Assembly: GCA_964017155.1 (NCBI GenBank)
Contig: OZ024865.1
Span: 42,079,120 to 42,143,119, forward strand
Direction: 5' to 3'
Source: Oasisia sp. SBJ-2009
Taxonomy: Eukaryota; Annelida; Polychaeta; Sabellida; Siboglinidae
DNA length: 64,000 nt
Shown here: positions 36,172-47,407 of the stretch, in pieces
Layout: each line of letters opens with the position of its first letter
How positions within the stretch are numbered: position 1 is the first letter of the stretch
Program-made: the position numbers and the translations under genes
The notes under the pieces: generated by a model
Told to the model about the DNA's origin: nothing
Databases searched by the model: none
Seen by the model: only the letters and a program-made list of their open reading frames with translations

Positions 36172-37058
36172 AACAAATGTCACAATATCAACTGCGTCAC
36201 TTAAAGGACAAACAAAGTTAACTTTTACGTGGCATACACCTAATAGAGTTAATATAAAGTAACAATTTCCACATATACTCAATTTTTTAACGCCAGCGGT
36301 TTACCAGATTTTTTTTTTTTAACACCCAGCTATCCAAATTCTGTGCGCTACCCCATCTTAGACGAAGAATGACGTCACGACGGTGATCGAGGCCCTCTCC
36401 ACGTAGATTCCCTGCATAGGGTTTGGCTGTTGTCATGAAATGGCTGCAACTCGGCAACGCGCGTAACATGCTGATGACGGTAAATATAACGTTGTCTATT
36501 ATTGTTATCGCTGAAATCATCCCATCAACTGATGATACATGTCTACATCAAAGCATTTCTCCTCACAATGGACCGAGCAAAGTACCAAACACTGAAACAG
36601 TACGCCCGCAAATCACCAACGTGAATCCATTGCTTCAATACTAGCGTTTTTTAAAACTATTATTGCAACCGTATGCAGAACACGAAGGCATAATTACTAA
36701 AGTTTACCATAGATTTAACCACATATTTAGATATACGTCTATAAGCAGCTGCTAGATGTCACGCCAACTGAACGAACTGTCGAATACTCGAAGTTGTTGA
36801 CCCTTAAAAGCGTCGCCGGAAGCTGACCGAGATATAGAACGCCGCGCGCCAAATTAACCCTTCACCTATGGCGGCGTCAAGACCATCGTGGATTTCGTTA
36901 GAATTTTAGACTTTAAAGTCACATTCTGAGTAAACCGCTGGCGTGAAAAATTGAGTATATGTGGAAATTGTTACTTTGTATAAACTCTATTAGGTGTATG
37001 ACACGAAGCCGTAGCCTTTTTTGGTCCTTTAAGGCCGACATTTGTATATATCGGTGAT
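36172..37058. mobile_element. fold-back element A
   Basis: Arms of about 130 bp (36,172-36,305 and 36,933-37,058) are inverted copies: CACCTAATAGAGTTAATATA on the left pairs with TATAAACTCTATTAGGTGTA on the right, and GCCAGCGGTTTAC pairs with GTAAACCGCTGGC. The spacer is about 630 bp with no recognisable coding. Confidence 0.8.
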
Positions 37059-37218
37059 ACGTTTGTGGACGTAGATTTTTAAATGTTAAATTTAGTCTTC
37101 GCTGATATTTATATTGATATTACCGCAAGTCTCTGGAGATGATGTACATATATAATTATACTTTCTTATGATTGTCTTATATTGTCGGTATACGTACATA
37201 CGAACTAATTAATTGTTC

Positions 37219-37223
<5 letters not shown>

Positions 37224-37281
<58 letters not shown>
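37224..37281. repeat. (TA)n array
   Basis: About 28 TA units immediately abutting the left end of fold-back element B. Confidence 0.95.
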
Positions 37282-37282
<1 letters not shown>

Positions 37283-37283
<1 letters not shown>

Positions 37284-37468
37284 CAGACACGCCACATTTT
37301 TTGGATGGCAATCCGTATTTTTGCCCTAAAATTCTGTAAGAATCCGTATCAATCCATATCACTAATCAATCTTCCAGTTAACTGGCCTAAGTTATTAAGG
37401 CCTTTTCAAAACGTATGTATACATGTGTTATGAATGTCATTCTGCACCACTCCCGCTAAAAAGAAGGC

Positions 37469-37547
<79 letters not shown>

Positions 37548-38428
37548 AATTGTGTTTTAGATCAATTTAATGACGTCGAGCCTAGGTAAATAAGCCGATG
37601 TCACAAGGCGCGAGCAGTTAGCGCAGCCCAGACACTTCGAGGCTTCAAACCCCGGCTTTGTCAAAGGCGATGTCTACAGTGGGCATTGCGAAGTCGAAAA
37701 AAAAACCAATTAGCTATATTGTATAAATGTATGCTTAAAACAAATATATCTGCATTACATAGAATAAAAAGTTAATGATGTAACCTTAGTGTTTGGGACA
37801 TATTCGCAAATTGCAAGACATCGCCGTAGGCTTTGCGGTCGTGATATGTCTGGGGAGCGCTATGAATATGTATTGCTCACGCCCAGCCACATCGGCTTAT
37901 TTACGTCGAATCGACGACACTAAATTTATATAAAACACAAGTTAAAATTATATTCCACTTCGTTTTAGCGGGTGTGATGCAGAACGACATTCCAAACACA
38001 TACACATCGAAAAAACGTGGTAAATCCGTTTTGAAAAAGCCCTAAATAATTTAGGCCCGTTAACTGGAAAATTACCGACGTTTTAGTTCACGTCAGCACA
38101 TTTAAGTTGCGTACTGCAAAACAGACAGTGTCATCAAATAACAAATATTTCTCTCAGCAGTTCGCGCGTATATCGAAGTTTTACTGGCAAGCGTCAACAT
38201 CTTGCAATCAGAAATACCGGCGATTTCGCGGAGTCGAGCTCCATTGAGCCACCTGCCGCAGTTTTCAGAACCACAAATTTACCAGCGCGCCATCTATTAC
38301 GCGCTGAAAAAACTAATCGGTGGTTTGATTAGTACGCTCGTTTCAAATCGATTTACTTAGTCACTAACAGTAAACGATTATTCCATTGTGCTGTAGTTTT
38401 GTGATGCATACATAATGTGGTTAAAAAT
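37283..38428. mobile_element. fold-back element B, copy 1 (right end lost)
   Basis: Starts CAGACACGCCACATTTTTTG and matches the copy at 44,986-46,189 until about 38,428, where the two diverge. Internally it is a long inverted repeat: about 37,370-37,690 is complementary to about 37,790-38,070 (for example CCAGTTAACTGGCC with GGCCCGTTAACTGG, and AAATAAGCCGATGT with ACATCGGCTTATTT). A (TA)n tract of about 76 bp (37,471-37,546) corresponds to under 20 bp in copy 2. No ORF; it is presumed non-autonomous. Confidence 0.85.
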
Positions 38429-38429
38429 A

Positions 38430-38848
38430 AAAAACTATGTTCGTGACGTCGTTATATGTCCAGATAAAAAGTACGGATTTGTGATACCTATTTTGGTAGT
38501 GTGTTTTGGATGTAATACTGACATAGTTGTTTTCTATGTCATTCGGTTTTCCCTCGAAGATTTTGGTTAACTTCAACTAGGGTATCACTTAAAGATTTTG
38601 TGAACTTGCATGCTCCGAAATAGGTATGAAGTCAATCATGGAGAGAACGGCCAGTCCCCACCCTCAAAATTCATGACGTTCCGATGCCGAATGCAGGTAA
38701 TGATAACTTTTGTAGTGTCAGTCACTTTCTGACGTTGTATAATCGACCGGCTCCTGAAAGTCGCGTTATAAGAGCTCAGGTCAGACTGATGGGATGCACG
38801 TTAACAACACAGCCACTCTGCTTTGAGCAAACACACGCTCAGGTACTT
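38430..38848. other. upstream region of the receptor gene
   Basis: No coding signal that I can support. Confidence 0.4.
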
Positions 38849-38897
38849 CTGGGCGGGGCCATCGTCTCCTTGGCGGTGCCTGAACGAGTATATTAAT
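38849..38897 (+). promoter_or_regulatory. candidate core promoter of the receptor gene
   Basis: A GC box (GGGCGGGGCC at about 38,850) and a TATA-like TATATTAA (38,889) lie just upstream of the ATG at 38,930. They would put transcription start near 38,915 and leave a very short 5' leader. The true promoter may lie further upstream if a 5' UTR exon exists. Confidence 0.35.
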
Positions 38898-38929
38898 CCG
38901 GCGTGGTTGCTTCCGAACAATTTGCAGCG

Positions 38930-39611
38930 ATGACGCTTAGCGAGGGAGCGTGGACGTTCTGTCTGGTCGTCACCGTCGTGTGCGCTCATCTAGGCATAGT
39001 CTCACCAACCGCTGACCACGTTACCAAAGGCTCATCTACCGCCGCTATTGATGACAAAGGCCCGGGCTCATTCACACAGTTATACGATGCCAAGGGCTCC
39101 CAATCATCCACTACCGGTTACGACGTGAAAAGCCCAGACTTATCCACAACCATGTACGATGCCAAAGGCACAGATCCATCCACAACACCATACAATGTCA
39201 AAGACGACGATTCATCCTCAACAGTGTATGACGATGATTCATCCTCAACCGTGTCCGATGTCACAAACTCTGTCTTATCAACGACATCATACGATGCCAA
39301 AGACGATGATTCATCCTCAACCGTGTACGATGCCAAATACACTGACTTATCCACGACATCATACGATGCTAAAGACGACGATTCATCCTCAACCGTGTAC
39401 GATGCCAAAGACACTGACTCGTCTACTACCGACTACCCTGTGACACACATTGACGTGTCCACTGCCGAGTATACTACCGAAACCGAAACCGAAACCGAAA
39501 CCGAAACCGAAGGCTTTGACTCGTCCACCATCGCTTACGATGCCAAATGTCTTTGGTCTTCCAACGCCGAGAACGGCGATGAATGCTCCTATCCAACTGC
39601 AGCAACAACCA
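38930..39611 (+). CDS. receptor exon 1: signal peptide and mucin-like repeats
   Basis: ATG at 38,930 is preferred over the in-frame GTG at 38,903 because it begins directly with the signal peptide. Repeats of 10-11 residues (YDAKGTDPSTT, YDAKDDDSSSTV) are encoded by about 33-bp DNA repeats. A (ET)n run from ACCGAA repeats lies near the end. Donor A|GTAAGT, phase 1. Confidence 0.85.
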
Positions 39612-42600
39612 GTAAGTACAACTTCGATGCGATTACACGACGGACCTCATAATAATGTATGCAAATATTGAAACATATTTAACTAATAAATTGACGTAAT
39701 CGATTCCACCGGACGAAGTAGCCAGTAACGGCCATGGAAGGTTCATGATATAGAGATGGGTGGTGTCGGTGATAGGCACATTTGGCAATGGCTGGGCGGT
39801 TATGCAATAGTTTGGACATATCCATTAGATCAGTTAGCTTATACGACGAAGAGATTTGTGAAATCCCCAACCAACGTGATGCAGTGTGGTTTTATAAATA
39901 CGTTCACAACCAAGGGGTAAGTAATATATCGGAACGTCATATAGGCTCTATAGTATGGCGACGGAGACGTTAGCAGAATTTCATCTTATGAATGATCCTA
40001 TTAATCAGCTTACCACAACAAAGATCACCTCCACTACATCGTATAATAATGTGCATGGATTTGTGTGTATAACCGTTTTTTATATCTTTTCCAAATGTCC
40101 ACTGCTTAAACTCATGCTTTATCACAAATGAGCCATTGAACAATCAATTAAAAATAAATCACAACTTTTTCATTTCAGCCACCGACACTCGTAAAGCATT
40201 GCCGCTTATGGTCGGTCCTGGCAAGAGAGAACGTGATCTTTCGATGAAGGAACTTGAAGGAGTGCTTTACGACAAACTACTCAACGAGACATTTTGCAAA
40301 AATAGGTGTGGACTTCGCGATGATTTCTCGTTTTCGTGCTACTGTGACAGTGCCTGTATAGAGCTTGGCGATTGTTGTCTCGATTACGAAGCAGTGTGTT
40401 TGTCAGGCCCAAAGTTGACGCGCGAAAATTACACAGCTATTTTACAAGGACGACCCCCGCCAGCTGTAAAATGCACTGCCCTTACGCAACTGTATCGAGA
40501 CACTATAATGACGGTGTCGTCTTGCAACAGAAAGACTGCAAATGAAACGTTTATAGTTGACCTGTGCGAGAGAACTACGTTGATGAACAAAACGCTTACG
40601 ACCGAACTTCCGGCTATGTTTCGTGGTGTCATCTATCGCAACAAGTACTGTGCAATTTGTAATAATCAAGGAGAGGATTTGTCTGACTTGCTACTAGCTG
40701 ACATTGTATTTGACTGTGCAGGCACAACTGGACTCGCTTACGATCAGTGGCACCCTTACACCCAATATTCGAAATATGATCAAGCAGTTGCGAAGTGTGT
40801 ACTTACGTTCGACGTGTTGCATCTTTTAAAAGATTCAGAAGATGCTTATCGTTACGCATGCAATGATAACACAAAAGTGTGCAACGTCGAATTAACAGAT
40901 CCACGGTTTAACTTCGTTTACTTACGAGCCATGTGTCAGAAGTATCGGGCAAAAGTCATGAACCTATACACACAGATGTACTACAGCAATCCACACTGCG
41001 CCATGTGTGGCGGCGTAAAGGACGAAAGCGAGGTGACCACCGGTCCGTTTCATAGACGTTATCCTTTGCCGTCGTTTACCCGGATGGTGGCCGTCTCTCA
41101 CCAAGCCATTAATACACTGAATCACTGCAGAAAAGGTAGTGTGTTAGATTACGCAACTGGAGAGTGCGTCACACTCACGTGTCCGCCTGGTCACGTGACA
41201 CTGCGAGACAGACGTTGCGTGAGACTGAATGTGACCGTGCCACAGATGTTAGCGAACCGTGACGTCAGGACGTATATAGTCGTATCGACCGAGAGTAAAG
41301 AATTCGGAGCGTCTGACCATAAACGTGTCATCAAAGACATTGGTATTGATAACGTTGTGAACGCAGCTAGACGTGTAATATACCTGCCATGCAGAGCCTT
41401 CAAACCGTGGAATAACTGGGGAAAGGTATTCACTAAACTGTCATTTTGTTGGATTATGGAAGTGAGATCAGGAAGTGTATTCAATGTCGTAGCTAGTGTG
41501 TCACTGTTTGCCTCAAAACAATACAGTCCGATTAGGTTTCCTTCCTTCTATAATTCCAAGCAAATTGACATATTTGTATTTAACCTGGACTCTAACTTCG
41601 AAACTGGTGCATGTGCAGCAGGAACACCAAGGATTCGGCAGGATGTAGTATTTCCGAGTGGCAGCCTGGCTGACAACATCTTACCGTCAACATTTGTCGT
41701 GTTGAATACAACACATGTATACGACGTCACTGAAACACCGATTCTCATGTCGTGGCAATATAATGTCTCCGATGGTAGTTGGACTGAGAATTGGACCGTC
41801 GTAGTTTGTGAACCAGACATATTCAGTTGTGACACTGTCACGTTTCAGGCGGTCGACTACGTGGAAGGGGACGAATCATTTTTGTTGTTCGGTGGGACAT
41901 CGCAACAAGTCAACATCCACGAGAGCAACGTTGTGAGACTGAATTCAAGTGCGATCGCACTATGTGCCGACCTGTTGCACGACGCAACGGGAACTCACGA
42001 CACTGGTAGCTTTGTTACCGGTGTATTGACGTTGATCGGGAATACTTTATCAATGATGTGCATAGTGTTTACGATGGCCACCTACTATGCGTTCGACCAG
42101 CTTCGTACGAGAGTTGGCAAATGTATAATGAATCTATGCTTGGCTTTGATTTTTGCCCAGCTTTCATTCCAGGTGAGCAATGCCTTGTTGCCATACCGCG
42201 AGGCTTGTATCGCCGTGGCTGTCGTTCAACACTACACCTGGCTGGCTGCTTTCCTCTGGATGAATGTCCTTGCCTTCGACATGTCTTGTACGTTTGCCAG
42301 TTGCAAGTCATCTGACGGCGTTCGGAATGCATCTCGTCTTTATGCATTTGTCGTATACGCCTGGGGAGTACCCGCTATCTTTGTCGCTGTCTGTCTGGTA
42401 CTGGATTTCTGCACCGATCTTCCTTTCAGCTACGGTGACAAGACAATGTGTTGGATTGTAGGACCTCGGGCCATTGTGTATTACTTCGCTACTCCTGTTG
42501 CCACAGTGCTCACTGCCAATGTAGTGATGTTTGCTCGAACCGTCGTCGCTATCAAACGGGCCATAACCGCCGGCAGCAGTGCGCGGCAGCCCAACGAACA

Positions 42601-42877
42601 ACGACGGACATTCGTCATTTACATGCGGCTGACGTCACTTATGGGATTCACTTGGTTGTTCGGATTCTTGGCAAACGTCGACGTGCTTAGCTTCTTGTCG
42701 TACCCTTATATTGTGTGCAACACTTGCCAGGGAGTGTTTATTTGTGTGTCTTTCACGTTGTCACAGACGGTTCGAAGACTATGGTGGGACCGATGCAGCA
42801 AGAAAGGAAGTAGGAACAAAGTAAATCGAGCAAAATATGACGCCGCTTTGCCAGAGGGCCGCATAACAAGGCTCTGA
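38930..42877 (+). CDS. somatomedin-B-domain adhesion/methuselah-like 7TM receptor, 2 exons (gene span)
   Basis: Exon 1 (38,930-39,611) and exon 2 (40,179-42,877) join in phase 1 and give 1126 residues. Residues 1-25 are a signal peptide (MTLSEGAWTFCLVVTVVCAH). Residues about 45-205 are Ser/Thr/Asp-rich repeats built on YDAKDxDSSSTV, probably a glycosylated stalk. Residues 267-301 form a somatomedin B domain with all eight cysteines (CKNRC...SCYCDSAC...DCCLDY...C). A Cys-containing ectodomain of about 500 residues with several N-glycosylation sequons follows. Seven transmembrane helices occupy about 835-1090 and carry class B2 hallmarks: LRTRVGKCIMNLCLAL in TM2, MGFTWLFGFLA in TM6 and CQGVFICVSF in TM7. 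I do not see the usual GPS motif (Cys-Trp pairs plus HL-T cleavage site), so autoproteolysis is doubtful. The short basic tail has no recognised motif. The ligand is unknown. Confidence 0.88.
39612..40178 (+). other. receptor intron
   Basis: A 567-bp intron with GTAAGT donor and TTTTTCATTTCAG acceptor. No other feature. Confidence 0.85.
40179..42877 (+). CDS. receptor exon 2: somatomedin B, ectodomain, 7TM
   Basis: A single 2.7-kb exon from (A)CC ACC GAC to TGA at 42,875. It holds the whole conserved part of the receptor. Intronless 7TM exons of this kind are compatible with expansion by retroposition or tandem duplication, but no paralogue is in the window. Confidence 0.9.
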
Positions 42878-42999
42878 TAGCTGCACAGAATGCTCGATGG
42901 ACGCTATATTCCATCTTTGAGAGAAACTAGTGTAGTGTTTTGCAGATACATTGAAAGATACAGCATAGTCGTCGTTTCGTGTGTCGTTATGGTCATGTA

Positions 43000-43001
<2 letters not shown>

Positions 43002-43070
<69 letters not shown>
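43002..43070. repeat. (TA)n array in the receptor 3' region
   Basis: About 34 TA units, 125 bp after the receptor stop codon and before the first AATAAA (43,396), so it may lie within the 3' UTR. Confidence 0.9.
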
Positions 43071-43074
<4 letters not shown>

Positions 43075-43395
43075 TGTGTGTATTTTATAGTTTACATGTA
43101 GTACAAAAACACGTTGCCATATGAAGAAATCACAATTGGTGTATTTGCTAATACAGGCTTTGCATTGTTGTGCATGTTTGCTTGCTTTCTGTATTAAAAC
43201 CGAATGTGAAAATCAAGTATTGTTTGAATTGTCTAGGAACGACACAATATTCCAACCTTCTGAAGTTGACCGACACGGAGTGATGCCGATTAATATATTG
43301 ACACACATCGCACTCGCTACTTATAAAATTATGCCTACGCATCGTTCACAGTTTATATAAAAAGAAAATCAGCATTGATTATAGTGGACTCAGAT

Positions 43396-43401
43396 AATAA
43401 A
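43396..43401 (+). terminator. candidate polyadenylation signal AATAAA
   Basis: First canonical AATAAA that I see downstream of the receptor stop (519 bp after it). A T-rich tract follows at 43,420-43,452. Confidence 0.35.
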
Positions 43402-43647
43402 TGAGCAACATACATTATATATTTTTTAATTGTATTTTTTTTTTTTTTTTTTATAAGCGAATTGTCTGTCTACAGTTTTAAACTATTGGAGGGCTTTATT
43501 TGATTAAAATATATGCTTAGTACTATCACACATGAACGACTAGTAATAATCGTGCTCTTGCTAACATACTGTGCCCAATCATTTGGAGGATTACTTTATA
43601 TGGATAATGGTGTTTACTTTTAATTATAGATATCTTAGTGTCAAACT

Positions 43648-44166
43648 GGGCCCAGTTTCATAAAGCCGTGTAACTTTACGCGCAATTAGGCGGTCTACTG
43701 GTCGCAGCTAACAGCGAATAGACAATGCAGCTTACGGCCGGTTTCAGGAGACCAATTAGCATTCGCGCCACTAAATCGCCGTAGCACTGACGTAGTTGGG
43801 TCGCGGTGGGAAATCCCTGAATTTGTGCTCTGTATGAACAACCTTTTTCGTTCTAGCTGCCGCCTTTGTTGTTCGCATAGCAAATGGGAAGCTATGATGA
43901 ATGTAAAGGATATCCAATGTAAACATTAAAAATAATTTTGTTGAGAATGGGCGTGTCGGGAGCATACCGTACATATTTCAACTTCGGAAACATACCGTAA
44001 ATAGTTCAACTAACGTAACGTTACGCCTACTAAATACATGGTGCAGCTAAGTGCAACTATGGAGCAGACTCGTGAAACGCAACTAGTGTAACTTTACGAT
44101 GGTTTAGGCTTACGACGCGTTATCGCCCGCTACGACGTCTTAAGTACGCTCCATGAAACTGGGCCC
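43648..44166. mobile_element. GGGCCC-ended MITE, 519 bp
   Basis: Terminal inverted repeats GGGCCCAGTTTCAT (43,648-43,661) and ATGAAACTGGGCCC (44,153-44,166) are perfect over 14 bp. The left terminus sits in a 16-bp palindrome AAACTGGGCCCAGTTT. There is no coding capacity. Target duplication is not clear. Confidence 0.75.
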
Positions 44167-44985
44167 TGAGCTACAGTTGAATGACCAACCTACACCGACT
44201 AGTGACGCTGCTTGGTGTCTCGGTAGAAAGTCTGTTCTCCACGGGCGACGTAACATAGACAGTCCGTTAACTGTCGTGACGATCTTGAGATCGCCTCACT
44301 GAAGCTCTTTTTGCAACATTACGTCACCTCCCCAAAGCGTTACTGTGATAACCCTGATGGCGCAACACCCAACACCCAACACATTTAACAACAGCAAATG
44401 CCAAATGCGAGAGGGTAAATAGGAACAATTGTTGCATTCCACAGTGCAAACAAGAAGAAGTAAAAACACGCGCACGCTGTGGGTCAATATCGCTGGGCAG
44501 ACGCCAGCGCGGTACGAATGCGTCAGCGAGAGGCGGGAGGTGTTCATTGGCTTGTTTGGCCGTCATTCTGGCACGAGTTCGACTGACTTTAGCGTGTTGA
44601 ATAAGAATTACAATCAAAAGTAGCAGCTTCATTAGTAAATACTAATGATCACTTCAAGAGATCAACGGAGGTTGTGTCTTCATTTTCCTCTGAATCAGAG
44701 CTGCTTGAAACTGGCAGGGCTTGCTCTGTTTTGGGCTGCCTGGGTTTGTAGTTGGCAACACCAGGTTGCCTCTTCCTGCCTCCCCCCACGACAGCTTGAG
44801 CGACTTTGCTTCACCACTTCATGTTATTTTATTTATGGTTAAGTCAAGACGCAATACTTGAGTTATTGCTGAATCAATCTGGCTTTTAAATGGAACAACA
44901 GCAACTATATAGCTTAGTGTTTTATTGGTTTACTAGATTAGTAGGTTCTGGTGTTGCAAACAATGCAATGTTACGATGAGTGTTA
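44167..44985. other. spacer
   Basis: No feature that I can support. Confidence 0.4.
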
Positions 44986-46189
44986 CAGATATGCCACATT
45001 TTTTGGATGACAATCCGTATTTTTGACCTAAGATTCTGTAAGAATCCGTATCAATCCATATCACTAATCAATCTTCCAGTTAACTGGCCTAAGTTATTAA
45101 GGGTTTTTCAAAACGTATGTGTATATGTGTTACTAATGTCATTCTGCACCACTCCCGCTAAAAGAAGGCAGATATATATATATATATTTAAATTGTGTTT
45201 TAGATCAATTTAATGACGTCGAGCCAAGGTAAATAAGCCGATGTCACAAGGCGCGAGCAGTTAGCGCAACCCACACACTTCGGGGCCTCAAACCCTGGCT
45301 TTGTCAAAGGCGATGTCTACAGTGTGCATTGCGAAGTCGAAAAAAAACCAATTAGCTATATTGTATAAATGTATGCTTAAAACAAATATATCTGCATTAT
45401 ATAGAATAAAAAGTTAATGATGTAGCCTTGGTTTTTGGGACATATTCGCAAATCGCAAGACATCGCCTTAGGCTTTGCGGTCGTGATACGTCTGGGCAGC
45501 GCTATGACTATGTGTTGCTCACGCCCAGCGACATCGGCTTATTTACGTCGAATCGACGACATTAAATTGATATAAAATACAATTAAAAATTATATTCGAC
45601 TTCATTTTCGCGGGTGTGATGCAGAACGACATTCCAAACACATGCACATCGAAAACACGTGGTAAATCCGTTTTGAAAAAGCCCTAAATAATTTAGGCCC
45701 GTTAACTGGAAAATTACCGACGTTTTAGTTCACTTCAGCACGTTTAAGTTGCGTACTGCAAAACAGACAGTGTCGTCAAATAACAAATATTTCTCTCAGC
45801 ATTCGCGCGTATATCGAAGTTTTACTGGCAAGCGTCAACATCTTGAAATCAGAAATACCGGCGATTTCGCGTAGTCGAGCTCCAATGAGCCACCTGCCGC
45901 AGTTTTCAGAACCACAAATTTACCAGCGCGCCATCTATTACGCGCTATAATAAACTAATCGGTGGTTTAATTAGTACGTTCGTTTCAAATCGATTTACTT
46001 AGTCACTAACAGTAAACGATTATTCCATTGTTCTGTAGTTTTGTGATGCATACATGATGTGGTTAAAAATAATGTCTCCATAAATTTTGTTAAAATCCGT
46101 ATCAAAATGGAGTACGGCCGTATCACTTAAAAAACCACCAAAATCCGTATCGGATACGGGTAATCCGTACGTATCATGTGGCATGTCTG
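44986..46189. mobile_element. fold-back element B, copy 2 (both ends)
   Basis: A 1.2-kb element with imperfect 14-bp terminal inverted repeats, CAGATATGCCACAT on the left and ATG...GGCATGTCTG on the right (complement CAGACATGCCACAT). Both ends carry an ATCCGTAT-type subterminal motif. The internal arms (about 45,077-45,340 and 45,430-45,715) are inverted copies, as in copy 1. The left flank ends in TTA and the right flank starts GTATA, so a TA target is possible but not proven. No ORF. Confidence 0.85.
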
Positions 46190-46221
46190 GTATAGCAAAA
46201 TTGTGGATTTAAAAATTCCAG

Positions 46222-46933
46222 GAGCGACACGGTGCGTCTACTGCCATATTGTTGCGAGCCTTACGAATATGACAAAGTGGCCAGGGTCTGCTTGTACAAA
46301 CCCAGAGTGACAACGACAAACCAACTGACAACTACCACCACACAGCAAACATCAACAACATAACCGACAACTACAACAACAGAACCGACAACTACAACAC
46401 AATCGTTAACTACAACAACACAATCATTATTAACTATGACAACAAGAACAACAACTAAACCAACAACAACCACCGAACCGACACACAGCCAACAGCGACA
46501 ACGATCCAATCCACGTTCACCATCATCCAGACAACGACGAAAACCATCCAACCGACGAACGCCATCTAAACGACGAAAACCATCCAAACGACGAACGCCG
46601 TCCAAACGACGAAAACCACCCAAACGACGAACGCCGTCCAAACGACGAAAACCACCCAAACGACGAACGCCGTCCAAACGACGAAAACCATTCAATCGAC
46701 AAACGCCGTCCAAAAGACGTAAACCATCCAATCGACGAACGCCATCGAAACGACGAAAACCATCCAATCGACGAACGCCATCGAAACGACGAAAACCATC
46801 CAACCGACGAACGCCATCGAAACGAAGAAAACCATCCAACCAACGAAAACCATCCAAACGACGAACGCCATCCAAGCGACGAAAACTACTTAAACAGCAA
46901 AAAACACCCAAACGACAAACTTCATCCAAATGA
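46222..46933 (+). pseudogene. Cys/Thr-rich plus Lys-Arg-Ser-Pro repeat exon with one in-frame TAA
   Basis: After a possible acceptor (aaattccag) one frame runs SDTVRLLPYCCEPYEYDKVA, then RVCLYKPR, a Thr-rich linker, and about ten copies of a 12-residue basic repeat (SKRRKPSNRRTP, SKRRTPSKRRKPP) to TGA at 46,931. A TAA at 46,361 breaks the linker; neighbouring repeats have GAA there, so it looks like a point nonsense change. An ATG after it (46,436) could start a 165-residue Thr-rich and basic-repeat protein alone. The Cys-rich head plus Thr linker suggests a secreted matrix or mucin-like protein. The basic repeat recalls mollusc protamine-like proteins, but the 36-bp DNA repeat alone could create it. 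Function unknown. Confidence 0.4.
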
Positions 46934-46939
46934 TGAAAA

Positions 46940-47330
46940 CCATCCTAACGACGAATGCCACCCGAATCCAGCGCAACTAAAACGGACCGTATGACGAAGA
47001 AAGCAATATTTCCGGCGATGTTCGACATTGTCGATGGCAAGACATGGGAATGTTTCTTGTTGCATTACGATTTTAAGCATTAATAAACGTGTGTGTATCC
47101 TGGATTTTGGCACCTTTTAATTGTTGCCCTTTAATAACTTGATTATGTAGCACAGAAGTGGAAACCGTGGGCTTGGGGGTTGGCAGCTTCTCCCTGGAAT
47201 TTCAGTAGGGGCAGACCTGCTTCTACCCCTTAATAATGCTGAGACTAGTACGAAAATGTGTCAAGAGTACTCATACATATAAAAGCTTCTGAAAACACGA
47301 ATAAATTGGGGCATGGTAGTCGTAAAAATG
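46940..47330. other. spacer
   Basis: No feature seen. Confidence 0.4.

Positions 47331-47332
<2 letters not shown>

Positions 47333-47396
<64 letters not shown>
47333..47396. repeat. (TA)n array
   Basis: About 32 TA units just upstream of duplicated block copy 2. Confidence 0.95.
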
Positions 47397-47399
<3 letters not shown>

Positions 47400-47407
47400 G
47401 TTCAAAA

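Noticed and set aside
37600..37660. tRNA gene
   Set aside because: It has A/B-box-like motifs, but it is repeated in inverted form within a transposon and does not give a cloverleaf by eye.
39118..39443. Overlapping ORFs on both strands of receptor exon 1
   Set aside because: Shadows of the repetitive Ser/Thr coding sequence; the main frame has a signal peptide and matching splice phase.
46261..46929. 222-codon minus ORF (RRLDGFRRLDGV repeats)
   Set aside because: Reverse complement of the 36-bp basic repeat; no start or splice context and no Cys/Thr head.
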